A stretch of 64,000 nucleotides of DNA from Hypnocyclicus thermotrophus (GCF_004365575.1 NZ_SOBG01000007.1:62001-126000); one strand, 5' to 3'. Positions 38,125-45,849 are shown, numbered from the stretch's first letter. Notes: generated by a model not told the origin, from the sequence alone. Numbers and translations are program-made.

Positions 38125-39529
38125 ATTTAGTATTAAAATGTTTTTTATATTTTCGTTAATATTGTTTTTTTCAATGATATTTATAATTTTATTAAATAGA
38201 GTGTTTCTAAATAAATATTATATATATAAATATAAAATAAAAATGGAAAAAGAGTTAAAAGAAATATCTAAAAACCAGAATGATATTTATTATATAATAA
38301 AAAATTATAAAGGTGAATTTAATGTTTTTATATCAAAGAAAAAAAACTTTAGAGATAATAATTTTCATATGAGTATGGGAATGATGACAAATACTACTAT
38401 GATGAAAAATCATATTATAAATAATCTTATTAAAAAATTAGATGAAAATAAAGATTATATAATAGATAGTTACTATAATATGCCTTTTGGATATAATGAA
38501 ATAGTAGGAGTTTTAAAAAAAAATGATGATTTTATAGTTATGACATTTCCGATTAATAAAATTAAAGAAAATTCCCAAATAGCAAATGAATTATTTCTAA
38601 TAATAGTTTTTATAGTAATATTTTCAGTGAGTTTTGTTAATTTTTATTTTATAAAAAGATTTTCAAAACCTCTAAAGAAACTCATTGATTTTACTAATGG
38701 TTTAGCCAATCTTGATTTTTCTAAACGAATCCAATTAAAAACAGGAGATGAAATAGAAAATTTAGCAAATTCATTTAATTATTTGGCAAATGAATTAGAA
38801 ATAAATTTTAAAAAATTAAATGATGTAACAGAAAATCTAAAAAAAGAAAAGGATATTAGGGATGAATTTTTAAAAAATGTAAATCACGAATTAAAAACCC
38901 CAATAGCTTTAATTAAAGCATATACAGAAGGATTAAAAGACAATATTGCAGATGATAGAGAGGAATATTATAATATTATTTTAAATGAAACTGATAGAAT
39001 GGAAGAAATGGTAAAAAAACTTCTTGAAGTAATAAAAAATGAAGAAATAAATTTAAAAAAATTAGAAAAAATTAATTTGAAAAATTATATAGAAAATATT
39101 TTAGAGAAATTTAAAGTTGATTTTATAAATAATAATATAAAAAAAGATATAGAAATAAACGAAAGCATAAATATTTGTTATACTAAAACAGATTTTGAAA
39201 CATTAATGGTAAATATTATTACGAATGCAATAGGAAATATAAAAGAGCCAAAACAGTTTTATATAAAAGGAAAAGATAATAATGAATATATAGAACTTGC
39301 TATATTCAATAGTAGTGAAAAAATAGATGATGAAGAAATAGAAAAATTGTGGGAGCCATTTTACAAAAAAGATAAATCAAGAAAAAGAAGTTATGGTGGA
39401 ACAGGACTTGGATTATCAATAATAAAAAAAATATTAAATAAACATAAAAATAATTTTTTATTTGCATATAATGAAAATAAAAAAGGTATGGAATTTAAAA
39501 TTTTATTTAAAAAAGAGAGTTGTAAATAA
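38108..39529 (+). CDS. Membrane sensor histidine kinase with HAMP domain
   Basis: 473 aa from ATG 38108 (AAGGAG 7 bases upstream). Two membrane helices (about 10-30 and 155-180) flank an extracytoplasmic sensor segment rich in Met and Asn (SMGMMTNTTMMKN). HAMP, HisKA with H box VNHELKTPIAL, and HATPase with NIITNAIGN and GTGLGLSI. The Met-rich sensor patch and the Met/His-rich exported SHOCT protein hint at copper or other soft-metal sensing, a weak inference. It ends 6 bases before a convergent kinase gene. Confidence 0.9.
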   Translation: MKKTNKFSIKMFFIFSLILFFSMIFIILLNRVFLNKYYIYKYKIKMEKELKEISKNQNDIYYIIKNYKGEFNVFISKKKNFRDNNFHMSMGMMTNTTMMKNHIINNLIKKLDENKDYIIDSYYNMPFGYNEIVGVLKKNDDFIVMTFPINKIKENSQIANELFLIIVFIVIFSVSFVNFYFIKRFSKPLKKLIDFTNGLANLDFSKRIQLKTGDEIENLANSFNYLANELEINFKKLNDVTENLKKEKDIRDEFLKNVNHELKTPIALIKAYTEGLKDNIADDREEYYNIILNETDRMEEMVKKLLEVIKNEEINLKKLEKINLKNYIENILEKFKVDFINNNIKKDIEINESINICYTKTDFETLMVNIITNAIGNIKEPKQFYIKGKDNNEYIELAIFNSSEKIDDEEIEKLWEPFYKKDKSRKRSYGGTGLGLSIIKKILNKHKNNFLFAYNENKKGMEFKILFKKESCK

Positions 39530-39545
39530 CTCTCTTAAGTTTTTT
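39513..39545. terminator. Bidirectional terminator between convergent kinase genes
   Basis: A 9-bp stem AAGAGAGTT / AACTCTCTT flanked by A-runs on the left and a run of T on the right. It overlaps the 3' ends of both genes. Confidence 0.75.
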
Positions 39546-40344
39546 TTGTAATAGGAATGGTAAAACTAAATGAACTTCCAATATTAATAATACTAGAAAT
39601 TTTTAAATCCCCGCCTAATCTTTTAATAAAATCAATACATAAAATAAGACCAAGACCAGTGCCATCTTCACCATTTGTCCCACTAGTACTAGAAAATTTA
39701 AAATTATTTAATATTTTATTTATTTTTTCTTCTGATATACCAACTCCAGAATCTTTTATTGTGATAGTTACACAATTGTCTTTTTTTTCAGCTAAAACTT
39801 CAATTTTACCATTATTCTCAGTAAACTTTATTGCATTAGAAAGTAGATTTCGGATAATAGTTTTTAGCATGTTTTCATCAGTAATCATATAAATTTTTTT
39901 ATCTATAGAAGTATTTAAAGATATATTTTTGTTTTCAGCATTTAATTTAAGTATTTTCATTTGACTAGTAATAGCTTCTCTTAATTCAAATTCATTAGGA
40001 TTGAATTCAATTTGATTGAGGTGAGATTTTGCCCAATATAATAAATTTTCTAATAAGTTATAAGTAGTTTTTGAAGATTCTTTTAATTGTAAAAGAGTTC
40101 GTTCAATATATTTTTTTTCGACATCTTCACTATATAGTTTTATCAATAAATATTCTACTAAATTATTATAAGTAGCAATTTGCCCCATTAAGTCATGAGA
40201 AATAATTGAAAATATTTTTTCTTTTCTATGTTTTAATGCATAGATTTCATTTTTTAGTTCTTCATTTTCTTTTTTCAATAAATTATTTTTACCTATTAAA
40301 ACTTTAATTTTACTTTTTTTCCCCCTTAATAAATACCTAAACAT
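39535..40344 (-). CDS. Soluble histidine kinase without membrane segments
   Basis: 269 aa. A short basic N-terminus and a coiled coil (about 15-45) lead straight to a HisKA-like domain with IISHDLMGQIATYNNL, then HATPase with NLLSNAIKFT, DSGVGIS and GTGLGLILC. There is no sensor domain, so the signal must come through the coiled coil or a partner protein. GGGAGG precedes the ATG. No response regulator is encoded on its strand next to it; the orphan receivers at 1-308 and 11414-11788 are possible partners. Confidence 0.88.
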   Translation of the reverse strand: MFRYLLRGKKSKIKVLIGKNNLLKKENEELKNEIYALKHRKEKIFSIISHDLMGQIATYNNLVEYLLIKLYSEDVEKKYIERTLLQLKESSKTTYNLLENLLYWAKSHLNQIEFNPNEFELREAITSQMKILKLNAENKNISLNTSIDKKIYMITDENMLKTIIRNLLSNAIKFTENNGKIEVLAEKKDNCVTITIKDSGVGISEEKINKILNNFKFSSTSGTNGEDGTGLGLILCIDFIKRLGGDLKISSIINIGSSFSFTIPITKKT

Positions 40345-40417
40345 AAAACCTCCCGAGTACTAAAACAAAACTTTATGACTAATATTAGCATATTTTTTAA
40401 AAAAAATCAAAATATAA

Positions 40418-40447
40418 TTGACAAGTTTATAAAAAATATAGTATTCT
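40418..40447 (+). promoter_or_regulatory. Promoter of the 23-residue peptide unit
   Basis: Consensus TTGACA (40418-40423), an 18-base spacer and TATTCT (40442-40447). The only gene before the terminator at 40540 is the small ORF at 40468. Confidence 0.6.
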
Positions 40448-40467
40448 ATTTATAGGAAGGTGATAGT

Positions 40468-40539
40468 ATGAAATTTTTAAAAAGAGTTTGGAAGACGTTA
40501 GCATTTATGGTAATTTCAATGATAAATAATATAGAATAA
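40468..40539 (+). CDS. 23-residue basic hydrophobic peptide
   Basis: Starts MKFLKRVWKTLAF and ends in NNIE. The first nine residues carry four positive charges and are followed by a hydrophobic stretch, so a membrane-active or membrane-inserted amphipathic peptide is plausible. AGGAAGGTGA is correctly placed before ATG 40468. A consensus promoter lies upstream, and a strong terminator begins at the stop codon, giving a self-contained unit of about 100-120 bases of RNA. It could equally be a small regulatory RNA with a short reading frame. Function unknown. Confidence 0.55.
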   Translation: MKFLKRVWKTLAFMVISMINNIE

Positions 40540-40568
40540 AAAATTGGCTATTATATAGCCAATTTTTT
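40540..40568 (+). terminator. Intrinsic terminator after the small peptide gene
   Basis: An 11-bp stem AAAATTGGCTA / TAGCCAATTTT with loop TTATA and a T-run. On the minus strand it may also terminate the Cys-rich protein transcript. Confidence 0.85.
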
Positions 40569-40583
40569 ATTTTGAAATTAAAA

Positions 40584-40823
40584 TTAATAATCTTTTCCAG
40601 CTGCGAGAATATTACTTTTATCAAAAGCGTGACATGGAGTAACCCCATAAACCATCCCACAATGAGGACATTTAGACTCAAAAGTTTTCATTATAAAACT
40701 TTTTTGACATTCACAATCAATTTTTACAGGTAAAGGCATAGCTTGTCTTTCAAATCCCATCATTCTCAATTTATCAACTATTTGTTTTCCACTTTCAAAT
40801 TTTCCTGAACATCCTTCATGCAT
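40584..40823 (-). CDS. Small Cys-rich protein, probable metal binder
   Basis: 79 aa, no signal peptide. Six cysteines: Cys5 (EGCSG), Cys37 and Cys39 (DCEC), Cys52 and Cys55 (KCPHCGMVYG), Cys64 (TPCHAF), plus two nearby His. This looks like a zinc-ribbon or other metal site. GGAGG precedes the ATG. It is the last gene of the minus-strand cluster, 32 bases after the ABC ATPase. I do not recognise the family. A metallochaperone or adaptor role is suggested only by the Cys pattern and the neighbours. Confidence 0.75.
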   Translation of the reverse strand: MHEGCSGKFESGKQIVDKLRMMGFERQAMPLPVKIDCECQKSFIMKTFESKCPHCGMVYGVTPCHAFDKSNILAAGKDY

Positions 40824-40855
40824 ATTAATACCTCCTAATTTATATTTTAAAAATT

Positions 40856-41875
40856 TTAAATTTTTTTATCTAAAGTGATTTCTTTACCATATCTTAGTTT
40901 ATTTCTCATATCTTGCATAATTTTATCAAGCTTTTCAAGTTCTGATAAAATACTTCTTTCTTTTTCTGTTACATTTATAATTTTTGTAATTCCACCGTTA
41001 TTTATGACAATTCTTTTATTTCCCATAAGTGCCAAAATAGGATCATGTGTAGCCATTATTACAATTTTTTCTTCTCCTACTAATAGTTCAAGAGCTTTTT
41101 TTCTATCAATTCCGGCATTTTCAATTTCATCTATAAGTACTATAGGAGAACTACTTAATATTGCTGTATCAGCGATCATAAGCGCTCTAGATTGACCTCC
41201 ACTAAGACTTGTTATAGGTGTATCTTTAGTAAATTTTTCTCCAGCTAATTCATTAGCTTTTGCTATTATTTTTTTTACTATTTCTTCATCATTTTCAACC
41301 ATTCTACTTTGTGCATGAAGTTTTAAAAATTCATATACAGTAAGATCCATTACAAAGTTCATATTTTGAGATAATTGAGCGACTAGTTTATTACCAGCTG
41401 AAAATCTATTTGCTATATCAACAGGATTATTATCTATATGAATAATTCTTTTTGTAGGAGTATCTCCTTGAGCGGCCCATTCAATATCAGCTAATAATCT
41501 ACTTTTTCCACTACCTGTAGGTCCAACAATACATATTATTTCTCCAGCATGGACATCTATTTTATCATAATTTTCTTTTTCACCGTATTTATTGTATCCT
41601 GGATAAATTGTAAGTGTTTTAACTTTATTATCATTCATTCCAAGAAATTCTATCATTTGATTAGTATAATCAATAATATTTTCAATTATTTGATCATCAT
41701 CAATAGTATTTTCTTCTTTTTCGATTTTATCAATTGAATCAAGGAGTTGAATAAGAGTTAAATTTTCTTTGTTTTCAACATTTATTAGATTGTCTTTAAA
41801 ATAATCTGATAAAAATGAATATTCTTCCTTTAATTCTTTTATAGTTAATATTTCTAATTTTTTTCTATTTAGCAT
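40856..41875 (-). CDS. ABC-type ATPase without a partner permease
   Basis: About 339 aa from ATG 41875 (GGGTGA upstream). The first 100 residues are an extra helical acidic domain not usual in transporter ATPases. The ABC core follows: Walker A GPTGSGKS (about 118-125), Q-loop, signature LSGGQS, Walker B PIVLIDEIE, H-loop MATHDP, then a short coiled-coil tail. No membrane gene accompanies it. It overlaps the GTPase gene by 11 bases. A cytosolic ATP-driven assembly or delivery role is more likely than transport. Confidence 0.85.
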   Translation of the reverse strand: MLNRKKLEILTIKELKEEYSFLSDYFKDNLINVENKENLTLIQLLDSIDKIEKEENTIDDDQIIENIIDYTNQMIEFLGMNDNKVKTLTIYPGYNKYGEKENYDKIDVHAGEIICIVGPTGSGKSRLLADIEWAAQGDTPTKRIIHIDNNPVDIANRFSAGNKLVAQLSQNMNFVMDLTVYEFLKLHAQSRMVENDEEIVKKIIAKANELAGEKFTKDTPITSLSGGQSRALMIADTAILSSSPIVLIDEIENAGIDRKKALELLVGEEKIVIMATHDPILALMGNKRIVINNGGITKIINVTEKERSILSELEKLDKIMQDMRNKLRYGKEITLDKKI

Positions 41876-42569
41876 TATTATCACCCAAATCTATTTTTCT
41901 TACATTTCCCATTTGATGTTCTTCCCCAATTCTTGTTTCTCCTAAACAGTAAGAGCAAAGAGCTGAAGGCATAGAGAATCTTAATTTTTTTCCTTTTAAT
42001 GTTTCAATGTTTTCATTGTTATCGTACATAAGAGTAGATAATTCATAAGCGCCTTGGCCAGTTAATCCATTTATATGTATTGTTTTTGCTTTTGGATTTA
42101 CTGAATTTACTCTAGAAGCAAATACTTCTCTTTCTGCTTGAGAAACAATATCTCCTTTAGTTATAACAACAATATCAGCACTTTTTAACATAGGACCTAT
42201 TTTTTTAGGTGTATTTATACCACTTAGATTATCTATTACACATATGGCTTTTATATCTTGAATATAAGGCGAGCATCTATTACAAAGTCCAGCACTTTCT
42301 GTAATTAAAATATCTAAATTCTTTTCTCTTCCCCACTGAACGACTTCTTCGATATTACTTACAAAATAATGATCTGGACAAAGAGAAGCAGATAATCCTT
42401 TTTTTACAGGAACACCTATTTTTTCATATATTAAATCATCATCTGTATATAGGCAATCAAATTTTACAACGCCTACTTTTATATTTCTCTGTTTGAAACT
42501 TTCTATAGTTTTAATAATAACCGAAGTCTTACCTGATGAAGGTGGACCAGAAAATGTAATTAGATTCAT
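41865..42569 (-). CDS. SIMIBI/G3E-like GTPase with cysteine pairs (HypB/UreG/CobW style)
   Basis: 234 aa. P-loop GPPSSGKT (8-15); ESAGLCNRCSP in the Walker B position (91-101) with a CxxC; TKGD (137-140) fitting the guanine-specificity loop; a second CxxC near the C-terminus (ALCSYC, Cys205 and Cys208); further Cys at 39, 64 and 110. HypB, UreG and CobW-type proteins insert metals into enzymes with GTP. The Cys pairs suggest it carries a metal. It starts one base after the upstream gene stop and overlaps the ATPase gene, so the three are translated together. The target enzyme is unknown. Confidence 0.82.
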   Translation of the reverse strand: MNLITFSGPPSSGKTSVIIKTIESFKQRNIKVGVVKFDCLYTDDDLIYEKIGVPVKKGLSASLCPDHYFVSNIEEVVQWGREKNLDILITESAGLCNRCSPYIQDIKAICVIDNLSGINTPKKIGPMLKSADIVVITKGDIVSQAEREVFASRVNSVNPKAKTIHINGLTGQGAYELSTLMYDNNENIETLKGKKLRFSMPSALCSYCLGETRIGEEHQMGNVRKIDLGDNNAK

Positions 42570-43778
42570 CTATTCTTCCTCCTTAATTGAATTATTAAAT
42601 ATTTCTTCACAATAATTAATTAATTTACCGATATCATTTGAATTTATAAAATCCCATCCAAGCCAAATAAATTTATTATTTTCTAATTTATTATCTACTT
42701 TAGGATGTGTAGATGGAAATAAACCTTTATGAGATAATATTTCTCCTATTTCTTTTGAAGCAAAAAATTTTGCTATATTTTCTAATTTATCTTTTTTATT
42801 TTTTTTAGTTAACATAAATATGGGAGATATAATAGCTCCATCTTCTGGCCATTGAGCTACCATAGGGCCTCCTTGACCTGTCATTTTTGTAAAAAAATAA
42901 GGCATAATAGTAACAATAGGTTTTTTCATTTTCAATCTATCTGATTTAACCATTTGAGCAGGATGCATACTTCTAAGCAGAGCTCTTCCAAGTCTTTTAA
43001 CTCCATCTTCACCATATAATTTATAGATATTTAATAAAATAGCGTTGAATAAATCAAAATCTGAGACAGGTAAACTTATAGAATTTTCATATTCATCTGA
43101 TAATATATCTGCCCAAGTTTTAGGAAATTTTTTATTTCCTAACTCTTCAGTATTTACCAAAAATACAGCAGGTACAACAGATATTATAGAATAATAATTA
43201 TTAGGATCTTTTATATTTAAATCTTTAAAATCTTTGTTATATTCAGTTATTCCAGTAATATCTTCAAATATTTTTTCTTTTCTATATTGACCCATTAAGT
43301 CATCTTCAAAAAACAAATCAAATCCTGCAGAGATAAATATATCTGAGATGTTTGAACTATCTTTTTTAATACTTTCTTTTAACCAATCAAGACCACTTGA
43401 AGCTGCTTTTAAATCTGCAGAGATATTTAAAGAATTTTGTTTTTTAAATTTTTCAAATCCTTCTAATAATGGGACTCTTACCGGACAAGGCAAAAGACCA
43501 GTAATTGAAATATCACTATTAGTTTTAATTTCTGAATTTTTTAATGTAATATCTTCAGTTTCAATGTTATGAGAAATAAAATCGTTAATTCCTTCAAGGA
43601 ATGCATCAACAGATAATTTTTTTAATTTTATACTTTGCTCTAATGATATTTTTCCGACAGTTTTTAACATTAAGTTATTTTCAAAACCTTTAAATCCCTT
43701 AGATTTGAAAAACTCTATTGTTTCTGGATATTTATTTAGTATTTCGATTATTGTCATTTCTTTATTTATAAAATTCAT
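42570..43778 (-). CDS. DUF1858 fused to a solute-binding-protein fold, cytosolic
   Basis: 402 aa. Residues 1-70 look like DUF1858 (MTIIEILNKYPETIEFFKSKG...), the domain also found in Ric/ScdA-type iron-sulfur repair and Hcp-associated proteins, but without the usual Cys. Residues about 90-395 resemble a type 2 periplasmic binding protein of the ferric/polyamine kind (LLPCPVRVPLLEGFEKF, PKTWADILSDEY, NKFIWLGWDF). There is no signal peptide and no lipobox, so it should be cytosolic. AGGAGG precedes the ATG. It is the first gene of the cluster, with a predicted activator site upstream. A ligand- or cofactor-carrier role is inferred. Confidence 0.8.
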   Translation of the reverse strand: MNFINKEMTIIEILNKYPETIEFFKSKGFKGFENNLMLKTVGKISLEQSIKLKKLSVDAFLEGINDFISHNIETEDITLKNSEIKTNSDISITGLLPCPVRVPLLEGFEKFKKQNSLNISADLKAASSGLDWLKESIKKDSSNISDIFISAGFDLFFEDDLMGQYRKEKIFEDITGITEYNKDFKDLNIKDPNNYYSIISVVPAVFLVNTEELGNKKFPKTWADILSDEYENSISLPVSDFDLFNAILLNIYKLYGEDGVKRLGRALLRSMHPAQMVKSDRLKMKKPIVTIMPYFFTKMTGQGGPMVAQWPEDGAIISPIFMLTKKNKKDKLENIAKFFASKEIGEILSHKGLFPSTHPKVDNKLENNKFIWLGWDFINSNDIGKLINYCEEIFNNSIKEEE

Positions 43779-43821
43779 ATTAAACCTCCTAAAAATATAT
43801 CTTTTATTTCTTTACAAAACA

Positions 43822-43850
43822 AGTATACAATTTTCTATTGATTTTTTCAG
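43822..43850 (-). promoter_or_regulatory. Predicted activator-dependent promoter of the DUF1858 cluster
   Basis: Reading the minus strand: CTGAAA (43850-43845), a 17-base spacer and TATACT (43827-43822). The poor -35 box, together with an adjacent CRP/FNR-type palindrome centred 41.5 bases before the expected start (about 43815), fits class II activation. The start point is not measured. Confidence 0.5.
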
Positions 43851-43864
43851 TAACATAAGTTACT
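43849..43864. promoter_or_regulatory. CRP/FNR-type operator palindrome AGTAAC-N4-GTTACT
   Basis: A perfect 6+6 inverted repeat with a 4-base spacer in the 121-base gap between the divergent regulator and cluster. It has the size of a CRP/FNR-family site and, from memory, resembles the GTAAC-N4-GTTAC sites reported for HcpR regulators in some anaerobes. On the regulator side a TATAAT at 43866-43871 directly adjoins it, which would suit autorepression. Confidence 0.7.
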
Positions 43865-43899
43865 ATATAATATATTATAATAAAAAAGTGAGGTATACA

Positions 43900-44562
43900 A
43901 TGAAAAGATTAGTTGAAATGTCTATTTTTAAAGGTTTAAAAGAGATAGAAATAGAAAATATTTTAAAAAAAGTAAGATATAATATAAAAAAATATAAAAA
44001 AGATGAAGTAATTGCTTTTCGTGGAGATGAAGTTAACAATATGTTAATCTTATTAGAGGGATTTCTTTATACTGAAATGCAAAAAAATGATGGAAAATGT
44101 ATTAAAATTGATGAATTAAAAAAAGGAGATATATTGGCAAGTGCATTTATTTTTGGAGAAATGAATTATTATCCAGTTGATATTTATTGTAAAAGTGATG
44201 CAGAAATATTTTGTATTACAAAATCTGAATTATTAAAGCTTTTTAGATTGAACGAACAAATACTTGTAAATTATTTAAATAATATATCGACAAAAACACA
44301 ATTTTTAAGCAAAAAGATTTGGTTTGATTTTAAAAATAAATCAATTATAGAAAAATTAAGAGATTATATAAATGAAAATATAAAAGAAGATAATACGTTT
44401 AAATTTCATAAATCATTAAAAGATATATCGGAAACTTTTGGAGTAGCAAGACCATCATTATCAAGAACTCTATCACATTTGATAGATAAAAAAATAATAG
44501 AAAGAATAGGCAAAAATCATTATAAAATTTTAGATGAAGATAAATTATTAGAAGAAGAATAA
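43900..44562 (+). CDS. CRP/FNR-family transcriptional regulator (HcpR-like by operator)
   Basis: 220 aa from ATG 43900 (GTGAGG 6 bases upstream); the frame is open further upstream, but that region contains the promoter and operator. N-terminal cyclic-nucleotide-binding-type beta roll (FKGLKEIEIENIL, EGFLYTEM); C-terminal helix-turn-helix with LKDISETFGVARPSLSRTLSHL. It lacks the N-terminal Cys cluster of FNR, so it is not an oxygen-sensing Fe-S FNR; a heme or redox ligand is possible as in HcpR. It is divergent from the DUF1858 cluster and probably controls it and itself. Confidence 0.88.
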   Translation: MKRLVEMSIFKGLKEIEIENILKKVRYNIKKYKKDEVIAFRGDEVNNMLILLEGFLYTEMQKNDGKCIKIDELKKGDILASAFIFGEMNYYPVDIYCKSDAEIFCITKSELLKLFRLNEQILVNYLNNISTKTQFLSKKIWFDFKNKSIIEKLRDYINENIKEDNTFKFHKSLKDISETFGVARPSLSRTLSHLIDKKIIERIGKNHYKILDEDKLLEEE

Positions 44563-44569
44563 ATAGATT

Positions 44570-44598
44570 TTGAAAAACTTTCTTAATTATAGTATAAT
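44570..44598 (+). promoter_or_regulatory. Promoter for the membrane-anchored coiled-coil protein
   Basis: TTGAAA (44570-44575), a 17-base spacer and perfect TATAAT (44593-44598), beginning 7 bases after the regulator gene. Confidence 0.72.
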
Positions 44599-44629
44599 AG
44601 TTGTATTAATAATAATTAATGGAGGTAAG

Positions 44630-45496
44630 ATGTATAAAAATTATTTTTTATTAGGATTTGGATTATCTATTCTAATAACGGGAATTATAATGAAAACTTC
44701 TTTAAAAGAAGAAAAAAATATTTTAAAATCTAAAGAAAAAATAGAAAAAATAGAAAAAAAAGAAGAGATAAAAAATAAAGAAGTAGAAAAAACAAAAGAA
44801 GAATTTGAAAAATTATTAAAAACAATTGAAGAAATTAATAATGAAAAAACAAATAAAATAAAAGAAGAAAAAAAAGAAGAAATTTCAGAAAAAATATTAA
44901 CTAAAAAAGAAGAAAAAAAAGATAATCAAATAGAAATAAAAAAAGAAAAAAATATAGTAACGTTAGCAGAACAAAAAGAAAATAAAAATAACGAAATAAA
45001 AAAAGAGGTTAAAATAGAAACTAAAGAAAATAAAATTATTTTTGTAGAAAATAAAAATAAATTAATAGATGATTTTTCAAACATATATAACATTAATTTT
45101 GGTGATTTGAAAGATAAAGAAGAAATAAAAAATAAGTTAAAAAAAATATTAGATATTTCTTTAATAAGAGTAAAAGATAAAGAATATATAATAAGTAAAG
45201 ATAAATTTCCAAAAGAAATAGCTATGGATATAAGCAATAAATTAAATAATTTATTTGGAATAGATTCTGTGTTAACAATAAAAGAGTGGAGATTAGTTTT
45301 ATTGAAAGATAAAAATCTCGATAACTTGGTTAAAGAGCAAAAAAGATTTGAAAAATATATAGAACTTGAAATTTTTGAAAAAAATGGAGAATATATTTTA
45401 CAATCAAAGAATATTTTCTTTAAAAAAATTGCAGTTGAATATGCAAATTTAATAAAAAATAAAGAAAATATAGATATAATTATTATGCAACAATAA
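44630..45496 (+). CDS. Membrane-anchored Lys/Glu-rich protein with duplicated C-terminal domain
   Basis: 288 aa from ATG 44630 (GGAGG at 44621-44625). The upstream in-frame ATG at 44570 sits in the promoter and is rejected. One N-terminal membrane helix (YFLLGFGLSILITGII), about 130 residues of Lys/Glu-rich coiled coil or disordered sequence, then two related units of about 40 residues (ISLIRVKDKEYIISKDKFPKE... and IELEIFEKNGEYILQSKNIFFKK...), a SPOR-like pattern in outline. It may be a periplasmic cell-wall-associated protein. The family is not recognised. Confidence 0.7.
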   Translation: MYKNYFLLGFGLSILITGIIMKTSLKEEKNILKSKEKIEKIEKKEEIKNKEVEKTKEEFEKLLKTIEEINNEKTNKIKEEKKEEISEKILTKKEEKKDNQIEIKKEKNIVTLAEQKENKNNEIKKEVKIETKENKIIFVENKNKLIDDFSNIYNINFGDLKDKEEIKNKLKKILDISLIRVKDKEYIISKDKFPKEIAMDISNKLNNLFGIDSVLTIKEWRLVLLKDKNLDNLVKEQKRFEKYIELEIFEKNGEYILQSKNIFFKKIAVEYANLIKNKENIDIIIMQQ

Positions 45497-45522
45497 AAAA
45501 TGAGAGTTTTGACTCTCATTTT
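45497..45522. terminator. Bidirectional terminator between convergent genes
   Basis: An 11-bp stem AAAATGAGAGT / ACTCTCATTTT starting at the stop codon of the coiled-coil protein gene and 9 bases beyond the stop of the 54-aa gene on the other strand. Confidence 0.78.
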
Positions 45523-45530
45523 AAATATAT

Positions 45531-45695
45531 CTAATTATTACTTCTTGCTACTTGAATTTCATTTAATACTTTTGCTAAAGCGACCCATTCATCTACATAT
45601 TTTTTATTAAAGGGGTTATTCTTTAGTTCAAATTCTACGGCATTTAATTCTTCTAAGTAAAGTTGTTCATAAAAAGTAAGTTTATCCATAAACAT
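45531..45695 (-). CDS. 54-aa acidic protein of unknown function
   Basis: Begins MFMDKLTFYEQLYLEELN and ends IQVARSNN. An excellent GGAGGTGG site lies 5 bases before the ATG, and a terminator follows the stop, so the short frame is very likely real. It is mostly helical and amphipathic, acidic, with no membrane segment or Cys. It lies alone between convergent and divergent neighbours. No family recognised. Confidence 0.75.
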   Translation of the reverse strand: MFMDKLTFYEQLYLEELNAVEFELKNNPFNKKYVDEWVALAKVLNEIQVARSNN

Positions 45696-45781
45696 GTAAA
45701 CCACCTCCAAATATTTGATTATATAAGGTGCTGCATATATATTATATGATAAAAATTAATATTTCCTTTAAAAATTTTTAT

Positions 45782-45810
45782 TTGTTACGATAATTAATAT
45801 ATAGGATAAT
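45782..45810 (+). promoter_or_regulatory. Promoter for the outer-membrane-barrel-like gene
   Basis: TTGTTA (45782-45787), a 17-base spacer and GATAAT (45805-45810), about 40 bases before the ATG. Confidence 0.5.
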
Positions 45811-45849
45811 ATTACTTTAAAATTAAAATTTAATTAGAAAGGAGAAGAT

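Noticed and set aside
43705-43899. Longer N-terminus for the CRP/FNR regulator (65 extra hydrophobic residues)
   Set aside because: This stretch contains the divergent promoters, the operator palindrome and the upstream gene start; ATG 43900 has a proper ribosome site and gives the normal family length.
44570-44629. Longer N-terminus for the coiled-coil membrane protein
   Set aside because: The stretch is a near-perfect promoter, and GGAGG serves ATG 44630.
44926-45519. 197-codon minus-strand frame opposite the coiled-coil protein
   Set aside because: Ser/Phe/Leu-rich mirror of a Lys/Glu-rich gene, covering the terminator; the plus-strand gene has promoter and ribosome site.
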